From Isoetes taiwanensis (lineage: Eukaryota > Streptophyta > Lycopodiopsida > Isoetales > Isoetaceae), in NCBI GenBank assembly GCA_021234155.1, contig JAJEKV010000005.1, positions 24,631,584 through 24,695,583 on the forward strand: DNA of 64,000 nucleotides, read 5' to 3'. Position numbers and translations under genes: made by a program. The notes below the pieces were generated by a model that was not told the origin of the DNA, did no database searches, and saw only the letters and a list, made by a program, of their open reading frames with translations. This document shows positions 54,891 through 63,553 of this stretch, piece by piece. How positions within the stretch are numbered: position 1 is the stretch's first letter; every line of letters begins with the position of its first letter.

Positions 54891-56292
54891 TGTTTGCAAA
54901 ATTTCAGAAATTTGGCATAAAAGGTATGGCCATCTAAGCCACGGTGCTTCAAAAACTCTATCTAATTATGAAGAAGTTAAGGGCTTGCTCCCATTCATGA
55001 AGATGAATGCATATGCAAAGCATGTGTTTTGGGGAAGCAACATAGGATACCCTTCCCAAAGGAGTCTGAGCTTGGGTGAAGCACACCGTTAAGCTCATTC
55101 ATGCAGACCTTTGTGGTACATGCCAGAAACATCACTTGGATGGTGGTGCATTATGCATCCTTTTTTTGTGGATGACTTCTAGAATGATGTGAAATTTATT
55201 TTCTCAAAAGAAAATTTGAAACTTTTGAGCATTTCCAGAAATTAAGTTGCAGGTTGAGGCTGAAACAGGACTGAAAATTCGCTGCCTTAGGACTGGTAAT
55301 GAAGGAGAATTCACTTCACCTTGCTCCTCACAGCGAAATGGAGTTGTTGAGAGATGCAATTGGAGCATTGTTAACATGCTAAGATCCCTTATGGCTCAAT
55401 GGAAAATGCCTCATAGGTTTTGGGCTGAAGTGGCTTTGACTTCAGTCTATCTTGTTAACTTAACAGGTCGCCAACAAAAAACTTGAGTGGCATGACACCT
55501 AACGAGGCCTACTAGGGCAGAAAACCAGGGGTAAGACACTTGAAAATTTTTGGATGCAAAGCATTTGTTTATGTTCATAAAAAACAAGGAAGAAAAAAGT
55601 TAGAAAACAGGCCAAAAATTTGTACTTTCGTTGGATATAGTGAAACGATATAGTGAAATGGACAATGCATATAGAGTGTGGGATCCAACCAAGGAAGCAT
55701 CGATTGTTTCTCATTACATAACCTTTGATGAAGGTTCTGAAGATCCAATCAATGCTACATGAGCTAAAGAGGAAGAAGATAAGATATTTGAAATTCCTCT
55801 ATGGTTTGGGAATGATGAATGGGTCTGACAGACTGTCGCAGCAGCAAGACGTATCAGTGACTTATACAATCAAACAGTGCCCAGAAAAGGTGCTCGCCTA
55901 TGAAAGACAAAAGCCACGAGATGGCTTGGCCAATGAGCAAGGAATTGAGGTAAATTTAGAGCTGTTATCATCAATTAAAAGTTCCAAATGCAATGCTTGG
56001 GCGCATAGGCCATTTACACTCAGCCAAGGGTCATTTAAAAGCTTGCCAATGGAAAAATCCAGTCATCTAAACACTGAAAATCAGTCAATGGAAGGCTGTA
56101 ATTTTGCTTTGCTGCCACATGTGAGCCTTTAAGCATTAAACAAGCACTTCGTTCCAAAGATTTGGAGGCAGCAAAGGATGAAGAATATAGCATCATACTA
56201 AAGAAAAAAACATGGGAGCTTGTGCGAAACCAAAAGACTGGATTATTATTGGATCCAAATGGGTGTACAATGCAATGCTGACGGGACAGTAA

Positions 56293-56655
56293 GTGATATG
56301 GGATAAAGCCTGGAAAGGTTGGGGCCCATTGGATAACGATTTCCATGAAGGATCCGCCCTTTTGGTGTATTGGTTAGCACTAGGGGGCTTAATGTGTAAA
56401 ATTTGGTATCAGAGCCAAGGTTCAATTCCTCGTGGCAACATTGGTGTGTTCCACATGCTTGAGGGCAAGCATCTCGAGGATGGGGAGGAATTGATATGGT
56501 TTATGGGGTATGGGATAAAGCCTTTGAAAGGTTGGGGCCCATTGGATGATGATTTCCTTGAAGGATCCGCCCTTTTGGTATGTTGGTTATCACTAGAGGT
56601 GCTAGTGCGTAACATTTGGTATCAGCGCCTAAGGTTCAATTCCTCGTGGCAACAT
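56293..56655 (+). mobile_element. 363-bp tRNA/PBS-like insertion inside copia I RT
   Basis: It interrupts the RT between NA-DGT and YKARLVAKG and is flanked by CAGTAA on both sides (56287-56292, 56656-56661). It consists of two about 150-bp tandem units that start TATGGGATAAAGCC (56298, 56508). Each contains TTGGTATCAG followed by GGTTCAATTCCTCGTGGCAA. TGGTATCAGAGCC resembles an initiator-Met primer site; GGTTCAATTCC resembles a tRNA B box, and TTAGCACTAGGGG an A box. It could be a dimeric tRNA-derived SINE or a TRIM-like remnant. Confidence 0.55.
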
Positions 56656-57170
56656 CAGTAACTATAAGGCTAGGCTGGTTGCGAAGGGATATACTCAAAG
56701 AGGAGGAGTAGACTATTCTGAAACCTCGCTCCGGTTGCAAAATGCAAACAATCAGATTGGTTATGCCCTTGGCAGCTCAATTTGCATTATATGGGCTGAA
56801 ACAATCTCCTAGAGCTTGGTATGCGAAGATGGATATGTACATATTTGTATTTGTTAAGCAGGGGCTTTGTGCAATTATTATATATTAAGTATGAGGGGGA
56901 AGATATCATTCTACTTGTTCCTTATGTAGATAAGCTTATACTTACTGCAAGTTTACAAGATATGGTCGAAACAGAAATAAAAATGTTGGGAAAGACCTTT
57001 CATATGAAGTATCTTGAATTGCTTCAGTATTTCTTGGGCATTGGAGTGCATCAGTCTCCAAAAGGAGTCGTTATATGCCAAAAAAAGTATGCTGCAGACT
57101 TGTTGCAGAAATTTAATATGGTTCATGCCAAACCAGCCTCGACACTGACAAAACTTGTGATCTAGGCTAG

Positions 57171-57434
57171 AATCAAACAGCAAGAAAACAAGAGAGAAAA
57201 GAGACGGAGTGAAACTCAGAAAAAAGGAATATGATGGATTGGATTGTTGCTTTTCTCGGTGCTACAGAAGATGGTCACATATGTGACGTGTAGAGCATAG
57301 CACGTTGACACCTAACCTAGGGGGCATACATGAACATAAATATATGCTAAACTATAGACCATGGTCCTATGTAAATACATAGGCTGCCATGTCAGCACAT
57401 ATGTGTGCTTAACCATTAAGAATTATTTCTGTCA
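57171..57434 (-). repeat. Probable 3' LTR of copia H
   Basis: On the - strand, AGGGGAGGA (polypurine tract, 57435-57443) is followed by TGACAGAAATAATTC, a normal LTR start. The outer end is set where copia I sequence resumes. I found no matching 5' copy. Confidence 0.6.
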
Positions 57435-57494
57435 TCCTCCCCTAAGCACATATATGAACTGAGAACAAAAGAAGACGAGAACAAAAGAAGAATG

Positions 57495-57779
57495 CTACAG
57501 CTTATCGTGGTAATCCTCCCCTAAGCTGAGCATTCGAATACCAAGCTGAGTCTTGAATTTCTGAAATGTAGACCCTGCTAATGGCTTGGTGAAGAGGTCA
57601 GCCAATTGATCTGTGGTTGGAACGTGATGAAGATCAAGCTGACCATCAAGGACCTTCTTCTCGCACAAAATGATAATGTGTTTCAATGTGTTTGCTGCGG
57701 CGCATGAAAACACAGGATTATTAGCAAGTTGCAAAAGAGCTTTGGTTGTCACAAAAGAGTGGAATAGTGCTGGTGTCAA
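57495..57779 (-). pseudogene. RNase H C-terminus and tail, copia H
   Basis: It encodes LANNPVFSCAAANTLKHI and the tail LHHVPTTDQLADLFTKPLAG, ending at DYHDKL*. It overlaps the larger pol frame by about 60 bases, so a single frameshift separates them. Confidence 0.85.
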
Positions 57780-59826
57780 AGCCTAATTCTGCAAAAAGTT
57801 TGGCTAACCAAACGGCTTCAGCAGCGGCAATCGCTAAGGCTTTATACTCCACCTCCGTGCTAGAAAGAGAGACTGAGGGCTGACGCTTGCTGAGCCAAGT
57901 AATGATGTTCTTACCAAGGCCAAACACATAACCTGTGGTGCTGCGTCGCGTATCAAGACAACCAGAATGATCAGCATCTACAAAACCATGCAAAGCAGGC
58001 GACGGATCACGCATATAGCAGAGGCCCTCATTAAGAGTACCTTTTAAATAAGCGAGCACTCTTTTCGCTGCTTGCCAATGGCTCTGTTTTGGACAGGCCA
58101 TAAAACGGCTCAACATGCCCACCGCAAAAGAGATCTCTGGTTTGGTGACTGTAAGGTAAATGAGTCCACCAACAAGTGAACGATACAAAGTAGCATCTAC
58201 CTGAGGAGACTCATCAGAGTTGGATAACTTCAAACCAGGCTCCATGGGCTGTTTGGCAACCTTGCAATCTGTCATGTGAAATTTTGTAAGAAGATCTTGG
58301 ACGTACTTACCTTGAGACAAAGTGATGCCATCGTGAGTTTGCCAAATTTCAATCCCAAGAAAGTAATGGGACAGACCTAAGTCTGTCATAGCAAATTCAT
58401 GTATAAGCGAAGTGCGCAATTGATCAATAAGATCATGGGCATCTCCTGTAAGCAGCAAATCATCAACGTACAACACAACAATGCAGAGAGATGTACCTTT
58501 AGTTTTAAAGTATAAATTGGGATCTGCTGTGGAAAAAGAATAGCCATGTGCTTTAAGATAAGAATCTATCTTATGGTACCAGCACCGAGGTGCTTGTTTA
58601 AGGCCGTAGAGACTCTTCTTCAATTTACAAACCAAGTGCCCTTGCCCTTCCGAGACAAAACCTTCTGGCTGCTGCATATAAACTTCATCGGACAGGTCTC
58701 CATTCAAAAAGGCACTTTGGAAGTCCATTTGATATACGGGCCATCCTTTACTAGCTGCTAAGGCAAAAATAGCGCGCACGGTTGACATTCTTGCAACTGG
58801 AGCAAAGACTTCATCATAATCAATGCCATGCTGCTGAGCGAATCCTTTGGCAACAAGTCTGGCCTTATGCTTACTGAGAGAGCCATCTGCATTGTATTTG
58901 TCTTTAAAGATCCATTTTGATCCAATCGCTTTCTTCCCTTTAGGAAGGGGAACGAGATCCCAAGTCTCATTCTTAATGAGCAGGTCATATTCATGTTGCA
59001 TCGCAGCCACCCAATCTGGATTGGTAAGAGCTTCAGCAAAACTAGAAGGCGTATGATCTTCATAGATCTTTGCCATCAAAGCATAATTACAAGTGTGCGT
59101 AACACTTGGTTGTGCATCAGATAAGGCCTTAAGCCGCTCAGATCGCCTAAGAGGCACACCATCATCATGATTTGCAGCAGGAGACGGGGCTGAAGCAGTC
59201 CTAGAACTACTAGCAGGCTGATTGGCAGCATGAATATCAGACAAGGCAGCAAGATAAGGATCATTTTCGTCATCATCACTATGATCACAAACGCTGGTCG
59301 GTACAGCAGCAACTGGAGCAGCATTACTTGCATTCTGCTGAGTGTCCAAATCAAGCAAAGAATGAATATCAAAGGGCGCACCAACATCAGGCTTGAAAGC
59401 ATCATAGTAGCCATCCTCCAAGAATTTGGCATCAGGACTGATCACAAGCTTCTTAGTGGCTGGGTTATAGAATTTGTAAGCTTTATATCCATCAGCATAC
59501 CCAATAAAAATGCATTTGACTGCCCGATCATCAAGTTTCTTCAATTTTGAATGCGGATGCACAAAAGCAGGACAGCCAAAGATTTTCAAATGCGAGACAT
59601 CAGGTTTTGTACCATAGAACACCTCGAAAGCTGTTTGCCCTTTCACAATTTTTGTGGGAGCTCTATTCAAAAGATAGGCTGCTGTTTTAACTGCTTCACC
59701 CCAAAATGACAGTGGCAAGCGTTTATAAGCAAGCATGCTTCTTGCCAAATTCATAAGAGCAAGATTCTTGCGTTCAGCTACACCGTTTTGTGGCGAACAA
59801 TATGGAGCACTCAACTTCATGAACAA
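57721..59826 (-). CDS. Integrase end, RT and RNase H, copia H
   Basis: About 701 codons. It starts inside integrase with SPQNGVAERKN (catalytic Glu) and runs through HLKIFGCPAFVHPHSKLKKL and an acidic linker. RT follows: GSKWIFKDKYNADGS, HKARLVAKGFAQQHGIDY, MDFQSAFLNGDL (motif A Asp kept), SLYGLKQAPRCWY, and YVDDLLLTGD. RNase H begins GFVDADHSGCLDTRRST with SSTEVEYKALA. All catalytic motifs are present. It ends at a frameshift within CDNQSS. Confidence 0.9.
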   Translation of the reverse strand: MFMKLSAPYCSPQNGVAERKNLALMNLARSMLAYKRLPLSFWGEAVKTAAYLLNRAPTKIVKGQTAFEVFYGTKPDVSHLKIFGCPAFVHPHSKLKKLDDRAVKCIFIGYADGYKAYKFYNPATKKLVISPDAKFLEDGYYDAFKPDVGAPFDIHSLLDLDTQQNASNAAPVAAVPTSVCDHSDDDENDPYLAALSDIHAANQPASSSRTASAPSPAANHDDGVPLRRSERLKALSDAQPSVTHTCNYALMAKIYEDHTPSSFAEALTNPDWVAAMQHEYDLLIKNETWDLVPLPKGKKAIGSKWIFKDKYNADGSLSKHKARLVAKGFAQQHGIDYDEVFAPVARMSTVRAIFALAASKGWPVYQMDFQSAFLNGDLSDEVYMQQPEGFVSEGQGHLVCKLKKSLYGLKQAPRCWYHKIDSYLKAHGYSFSTADPNLYFKTKGTSLCIVVLYVDDLLLTGDAHDLIDQLRTSLIHEFAMTDLGLSHYFLGIEIWQTHDGITLSQGKYVQDLLTKFHMTDCKVAKQPMEPGLKLSNSDESPQVDATLYRSLVGGLIYLTVTKPEISFAVGMLSRFMACPKQSHWQAAKRVLAYLKGTLNEGLCYMRDPSPALHGFVDADHSGCLDTRRSTTGYVFGLGKNIITWLSKRQPSVSLSSTEVEYKALAIAAAEAVWLAKLFAELGFDTSTIPLFCDNQSSFATC

Positions 59827-60107
59827 TGCCGAATCTCAAGATAGGCATCAAAAGAATGGTTTTTGTACTCACCACCATTGTCGGACCTGAATGCCTTAAT
59901 CAACTTTCCTGTTTGTTTTTCAACCATAATCCGGAACTCCTTGAACTTAGAGAGTACATCAGATTTGTAATGCAAAGGGTACACCCACGTCATCCTAGAA
60001 TGATCATCAATGAATGTACAAAAGTAGCGTGCTCCACTCAAAGAAGGGACCCTGACTTCGCATACATCACTATGCACGAGCTGCAAGATATCATTGGTTT
60101 TCTTCAT
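59817..60107 (-). pseudogene. Integrase core first half, copia H
   Basis: It encodes LVHSDVCEVRVPSLSG, FIDDHSRMTWVYPLHYKS and FRSDNGGEY, giving two of the three DDE acidic residues. One frameshift at about 59820 separates it from the Glu-bearing frame. Confidence 0.85.
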
Positions 60108-60726
60108 TGGTTTTCTTCACGGCCTCCTTGGGGAAACATGCAGCTACTTGCTTTCCAAGATTGCAAGCATCGCATTGCAGTTTATGAGTATGTACAGCAG
60201 GCAGCCCAACAACCATCTCTTTTCCATGCATCATACAAAGAGATTGACAACTCAAATGACCATACCGAGCATGCCATAGCTCATCCGAAGACATGCTAAT
60301 AGCAGCAGCAGCAAGCAAACCTTTCTGCTCTACAACAGAAGCGCAAAATTTGTACAAACCATTTTGGAGAATGCCGCGAGCAACAATATCAGAGTCGGGA
60401 ATAGCAGGGCGCGTAGGAGTAAGTATAACTTCTCCTTGTCCAAATATAGCATACAAGCCGCTGTTATCAACCTTGGAAACGGACAACAAATTTTCTTCAA
60501 GTCCAGGAATGTAAATAACATCTTTAACATACTTTATGCCGCTTTCCTGAGTAGAAAATGTGACGTCGCCCTTCCCTTGAATCTGATAGCTGAAATTATC
60601 AGCAAATTTAACTCGACCACCATCCACTTGTTGTAGTTTAGAAAAATACTTTCTTTTTCCTGTCATGTGCGAAGTGGCACCGGAATCAAGGTACCACGGA
60701 TCACTACCAGATCTGTCCAAAGACAT
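60091..60726 (-). CDS. Protease and pre-integrase domain, copia H
   Basis: WYLDSGATSHMTG is the aspartic protease site. The later HARYGHLSCQSLCMM and CDACNLGKQ are the His and Cys pairs of the integrase zinc domain. The reading frame extends upstream toward gag in the same frame (NFVAAEFEPESADIE) to about 60786. Confidence 0.85.
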   Translation of the reverse strand: MSLDRSGSDPWYLDSGATSHMTGKRKYFSKLQQVDGGRVKFADNFSYQIQGKGDVTFSTQESGIKYVKDVIYIPGLEENLLSVSKVDNSGLYAIFGQGEVILTPTRPAIPDSDIVARGILQNGLYKFCASVVEQKGLLAAAAISMSSDELWHARYGHLSCQSLCMMHGKEMVVGLPAVHTHKLQCDACNLGKQVAACFPKEAVKKTNEENQ

Positions 60727-60782
60727 CTCAGAAGCTTTGAATAAGCATTCAATATCAGCACTTTCTGGTTCAAATTCAGCAG

Positions 60783-61637
60783 CTACGAAATTAGATCGCT
60801 CTCATGTGCGGGCTGATTTTTTGCATGAGCGGGCTGATCTTTACTTGCTGCAGCAGCTTTGGCTTCTTTCTTTAAACGCTTTGGGCAATCACTAATCCAA
60901 TGCCCTTTCTCGTGGCAATATCTGCATGGATATCTGCTTGAACCTTTCTTGCTTCCGCTCCCCTGATTAGAATTACTACCTGAAGACTCAGAGGATTTAT
61001 TTCGAGAGAACCTATCATTGTGCTTCTTGGGATTATGTTTGGAAAAGAAAGCATTCTGATCTGACCGCCTTTTCAACTCCAATTCAGTCTGAAGGAGAAG
61101 ATTAGGCAAGTCTTTCAGCTTAATTGGGCTGTCTCTTGCACCTAATGCAAGAATAAAAGGCTGATAATCTATAGAAAGACCACGAAGCAATGCGGAAATT
61201 ACCTCACCATCTGGTACTTGCTGTTTCATATCATCCAATTTGCTTTTAATCTCTTTGGCCTTGGAAATATAATCAAGCATATCTTTACAATTGTCCAAGC
61301 GCAAAGAGTGTAACTCGTCTCTCAAGAAAAAGGCTCTAGAATCTGTATCTCGAGCGTACACCCTTTTCAGCTGATCTAGTGCTTCAGACAATAATTTACA
61401 AGACAATAATTTACAACCCCTGATATGGCACTGAACTTCTGGTGATACAAGAACTTTCAAGAGGCCCAAGCCTTTCTTATTTTTTGACGAGAAATCTGCA
61501 TCTTTTATGTCAAGAGAGCCATCAACAAGTCCATCCAAACAATGCATGAGGAGATAACCTTCAAACACATCAATCCACTGAAAATAATTATCTCCTTTCA
61601 GGATAGCATTTGGATTGTTGAATTTGGTGGAATCCAT
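60783..61637 (-). CDS. Gag of copia H
   Basis: 284 residues from the ATG at 61637 (MDSTKFNNPNAI). It has the copia Gag region (NYFQWIDVFEGYLLMHCLDG, LRDELHSLRLDN), a Ser/Gly/Asn-rich linker and one CCHC knuckle CRYCHEKGHWISDC near 245-258, then a Lys/Ala-rich tail. It would form particles with element RNA. The frame ends just before protease, which is in another frame. Confidence 0.88.
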   Translation of the reverse strand: MDSTKFNNPNAILKGDNYFQWIDVFEGYLLMHCLDGLVDGSLDIKDADFSSKNKKGLGLLKVLVSPEVQCHIRGCKLLSCKLLSEALDQLKRVYARDTDSRAFFLRDELHSLRLDNCKDMLDYISKAKEIKSKLDDMKQQVPDGEVISALLRGLSIDYQPFILALGARDSPIKLKDLPNLLLQTELELKRRSDQNAFFSKHNPKKHNDRFSRNKSSESSGSNSNQGSGSKKGSSRYPCRYCHEKGHWISDCPKRLKKEAKAAAASKDQPAHAKNQPAHESDLIS

Positions 61638-62149
61638 CCCTGAAGGTATTAAAACTTATCAAAGAGCACTAAGAGAGAGATTACTGAGCTTTAGATGCAC
61701 AAAGAAGACAAACCAAGGGATTTACCCAGACAGATGGTATGTCACAAAAAACTGCATCAACATTGCTCAATCCTGACAAATCTCTCACGAAATTGCTCCT
61801 AGAGCCAAAATTACCAATTGTTCAACCTTTCTGAACAAAAACGGCACAAAACGGCAAAAAACGGCACCTTTGTGCAACCAAATCTCGAATTTGAACAAAA
61901 GTACACAATTTGTTGATGACGTGACAAAAAATTGGCCGATTTTGCAATTCTGGTTGAAGACGTCCAATTTCGGCAGTGTTGCCAACTTCTGAATTCACCT
62001 CTGACAAATTTCCCTCACTGGTTGGTTCTAGCCACCCTGGGCTCTTATTTCTGTCAGACACCAATGAAAGTAGGTATGAAATTTTTTCAATTGAACAAGG
62101 GTTTGAATTGTGCAATTAACGTTTGTTCACGAAATTAATTGGAGGTCTG
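61638..62149 (-). other. Region upstream of copia H gag, no LTR recognised
   Basis: I looked for a second copy of the 57171-57434 LTR and for an initiator-Met primer site and found neither. The only link is TGACAGAAATAA, shared with the LTR start, at about 62045-62056 (- strand). Overlapping short ORFs here have no recognisable motif. Confidence 0.4.
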
Positions 62150-62352
62150 ATTCATCTTAGACCAGATTTGAAACCCTTAGCAGATTCATGACGAAACCTA
62201 CTATGAGACATTGGGCAGCAGCTAAAAGAATATTACGTTATGTACGAGACACATTTGATTTTGGAATTATGTTCAAAAGGAGTTCGCAGTTGAAAGTCGT
62301 TGGATAATCAGATTCTGATATGGCAGTTGCATGGACAAGTGGATATGTTTTT
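62150..62352 (+). pseudogene. Copia I RNase H segment after nested element H
   Basis: The + strand encodes SRFMTKPTMRHWAAAKRILR, YVRDTFDFGI and SDSDMAVAWTSGY with one stop (after VVG). This is the copia segment linking RT to RNase H, and it continues the element broken at about 57170. Confidence 0.8.
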
Positions 62353-62362
62353 TCGCACTTGG

Positions 62363-62975
62363 GCAGAATCCCCCTTGAGTATGAGAAGAACTAGAAGAGT
62401 ATTTCCCCCTGAGGATGCTCATGGGGCCAAACATGCCAGATCTGTTGAATATGACTCAATTGATGTCCTCCAAGGGGTTTTGTGAAACCAGCAGCATAGA
62501 GCTGTAAGAGATGTTCTATCTTTTCTTTGACACACCACAACTTAATATCCATATGGGCGATGAGCAGACGCATCCGAAAACAGATTACAGAAATTACAGA
62601 AATTGGAGAAGACAAAGCACAGAAATCTCTCTATCTTTTTGGACATTCTGATATGGCAGTTGCATGGACAAGTGGATATGTCCAAAAAGATAGAGAGATT
62701 TCTGTGCTTTGTCTTCTCCAATTTCTGTAATTTCTATAATCTGTTTTCGGATGCGTCTTTTCGGATGCGTCTGCTCATCGCCCATATGGATATTAAGTTG
62801 TGGTGTGTCAAAGAAAAGATAGAACATCTCTTACAGCTCTATGCTGCTGGTTTCACAAAACCCCTTGGAGGACATCAATTGAGTCATATTCAACAGATCT
62901 GGCATGTTTGGCCCCATGAGCATCCTCAGGGGGAAATACTCTTCTAGTTCTTCTCATACTCAAGGGGGATTCTGC
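62363..62975. repeat. Long near-perfect inverted repeat with 31-nt loop
   Basis: Left arm 62363-62646 (284 nt), loop 62647-62677, right arm 62678-62975 (298 nt). By eye the arms differ by one substitution and one 14-nt extra stretch (a duplicated CGGATGCGTCTTTT) in the right arm. The right arm encodes the copia I RNase H tail (FTKPLGG) and runs on into its 3' LTR; the left arm is the inverted copy. A 37-nt direct repeat (62312-62348 and 62645-62681) spans the left flank and the loop. Confidence 0.93.
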
Positions 62976-63230
62976 TTATCATTCGTACATTTTTGTTTTT
63001 CCAGTCATCAGGATGCATGTTAGCATACAACTGTGACTTCACATGCCACTACTCTCAGATGGTTATGCATGCCATGTATGATGCTAACATGGTTCTCTTA
63101 TGAAGATGCTTTATAGTTCTTTATCCAGTTTACTCTTGTATCTAGCTATCTCATGTATCCCTTTCCATTCTCGTTCATATCTATACAGTGTTTCCACATA
63201 TCTTCAGCCATCACTTATTTAACATAAGCA
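62973..63230 (+). repeat. Probable 3' LTR of copia I (258 bp)
   Basis: It follows the purine tract CAAGGGGGA (62961-62969). It starts TGCTTAT and ends ATAAGCA, a 7-bp terminal inverted repeat with TG...CA. No 5' partner was found. Confidence 0.6.
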
Positions 63231-63324
63231 GGATGTTCTTTCCAATAGATCAGATCTTGGTATCTCTCTGTTCCCTCAAACTTATCTGAAATCCCCAACA
63301 TAAAACATTTTTAAATGCACGTAC

Positions 63325-63495
63325 CTCAGCTTCTATCTCGTCATATAAGAACCGTTGCTTTAAAGCATGAAGAGCATGTTCCGCAGAGTCATTGTATATG
63401 TCAAAAGGCATTAAAACGCTTTCCAACAAAGCTGCATCTTGGGATTCAATGATGTGGTCCACAAGCATCCATGGAAGAGAACATTCGATAGGAAA
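63325..63495 (-). CDS. PIR: PIR exon 1 of the window (most upstream visible)
   Basis: Acceptor TTTTGCAG|TTT, donor GAG|GTACGT. 57 codons in phase 0: [40 protein letters not shown] and [12 protein letters not shown]. It matches the [17 protein letters not shown] block of Arabidopsis PIR at about the middle of the protein. The preceding exon is outside the window. Confidence 0.95.
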
Positions 63496-63553
63496 CTGCA
63501 AAATACAGAGCATTAATTACATAGGAAACTACAAAATACAGAGCATTAATTAC
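63488..63553 (-). repeat. 33-bp tandem duplication covering the exon acceptor
   Basis: 63488-63520 and 63521-63553 are 33-bp copies differing at one base, the C or T of GCAG/GTAG. Both copies carry a pyrimidine-containing acceptor and the first exon bases. Confidence 0.93.

Larger units (their letters stand above)
54531..57170 (+). pseudogene. Degenerate copia element I, left part
   Basis: + strand remnants occur in the right order. The pre-integrase segment KRNLISVGCIAKKGF lies within a 180-bp tandem duplication. IWHKRYGHLSHGASKTL, SQRNGVVERCNWSIVNMLRS and RHLKIFGCKAFVYVH follow. RT pieces KARLVAKGYTQRGGVDYSET, LYGLKQSPRAWYAKM and ILLVPYVD (YVDD reads YVDK here) complete the set. Many stops and indels are present; gag, protease and a 5' LTR were not found. 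The - strand copia H is inserted at about 57170, and I continues at about 62150. Confidence 0.8.
57435..61637 (-). mobile_element. Nearly intact Ty1/copia element H
   Basis: The - strand carries gag, protease, integrase, RT and RNase H in copia order with only about four frame changes, so it is much younger than the copia I it interrupts. It is oriented the same way as PIR transcription. Its 5' LTR could not be recognised upstream of gag (61638-62150). Confidence 0.85.
53741..63324 (-). other. Giant PIR intron 1 (9584 bp) filled with nested retroelements
   Basis: The donor GAG|GTACGT at 63324 and the acceptor TTGCAG at 53741 are intact. The content is listed separately: tandem duplication, antisense copia tail, copia I, copia H nested in I, tRNA/PBS-like insertion and a long inverted repeat. 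Confidence 0.9.
47765..63495 (-). other. PIR: PIR/SRA1 gene, 3' half (13 exons, 660 codons)
   Basis: The spliced - strand product matches the C-terminal half of plant PIROGI/SRA1, the CYFIP-type subunit of the SCAR/WAVE regulatory complex. That complex receives Rho/ROP signals and activates ARP2/3-driven actin nucleation at the plasma membrane. I recall the Arabidopsis protein as about 1280 residues, and the aligned order of all 13 exons is collinear with it. All introns are GT-AG with consistent phases, and no stop interrupts the reading frame, so the gene looks functional. The upstream exons lie beyond position 64000. One intron (53741-63324) is 9584 bp and full of retrotransposons; the others are 102-1490 bp. 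Confidence 0.93.

Noticed and set aside
58546-59550. + strand ORFs within copia H
   Set aside because: Antisense shadows of RT and integrase.
62045-62056. TGACAGAAATAA as the start of a 5' LTR for copia H
   Set aside because: Only 12 bases match the 3' LTR start; the following sequence is unrelated.
62391-62615. - strand ORF and matching + strand ORF at 62603-62947 that look like a duplicated small gene
   Set aside because: They are the two arms of the inverted repeat and both encode the copia I RNase H tail.
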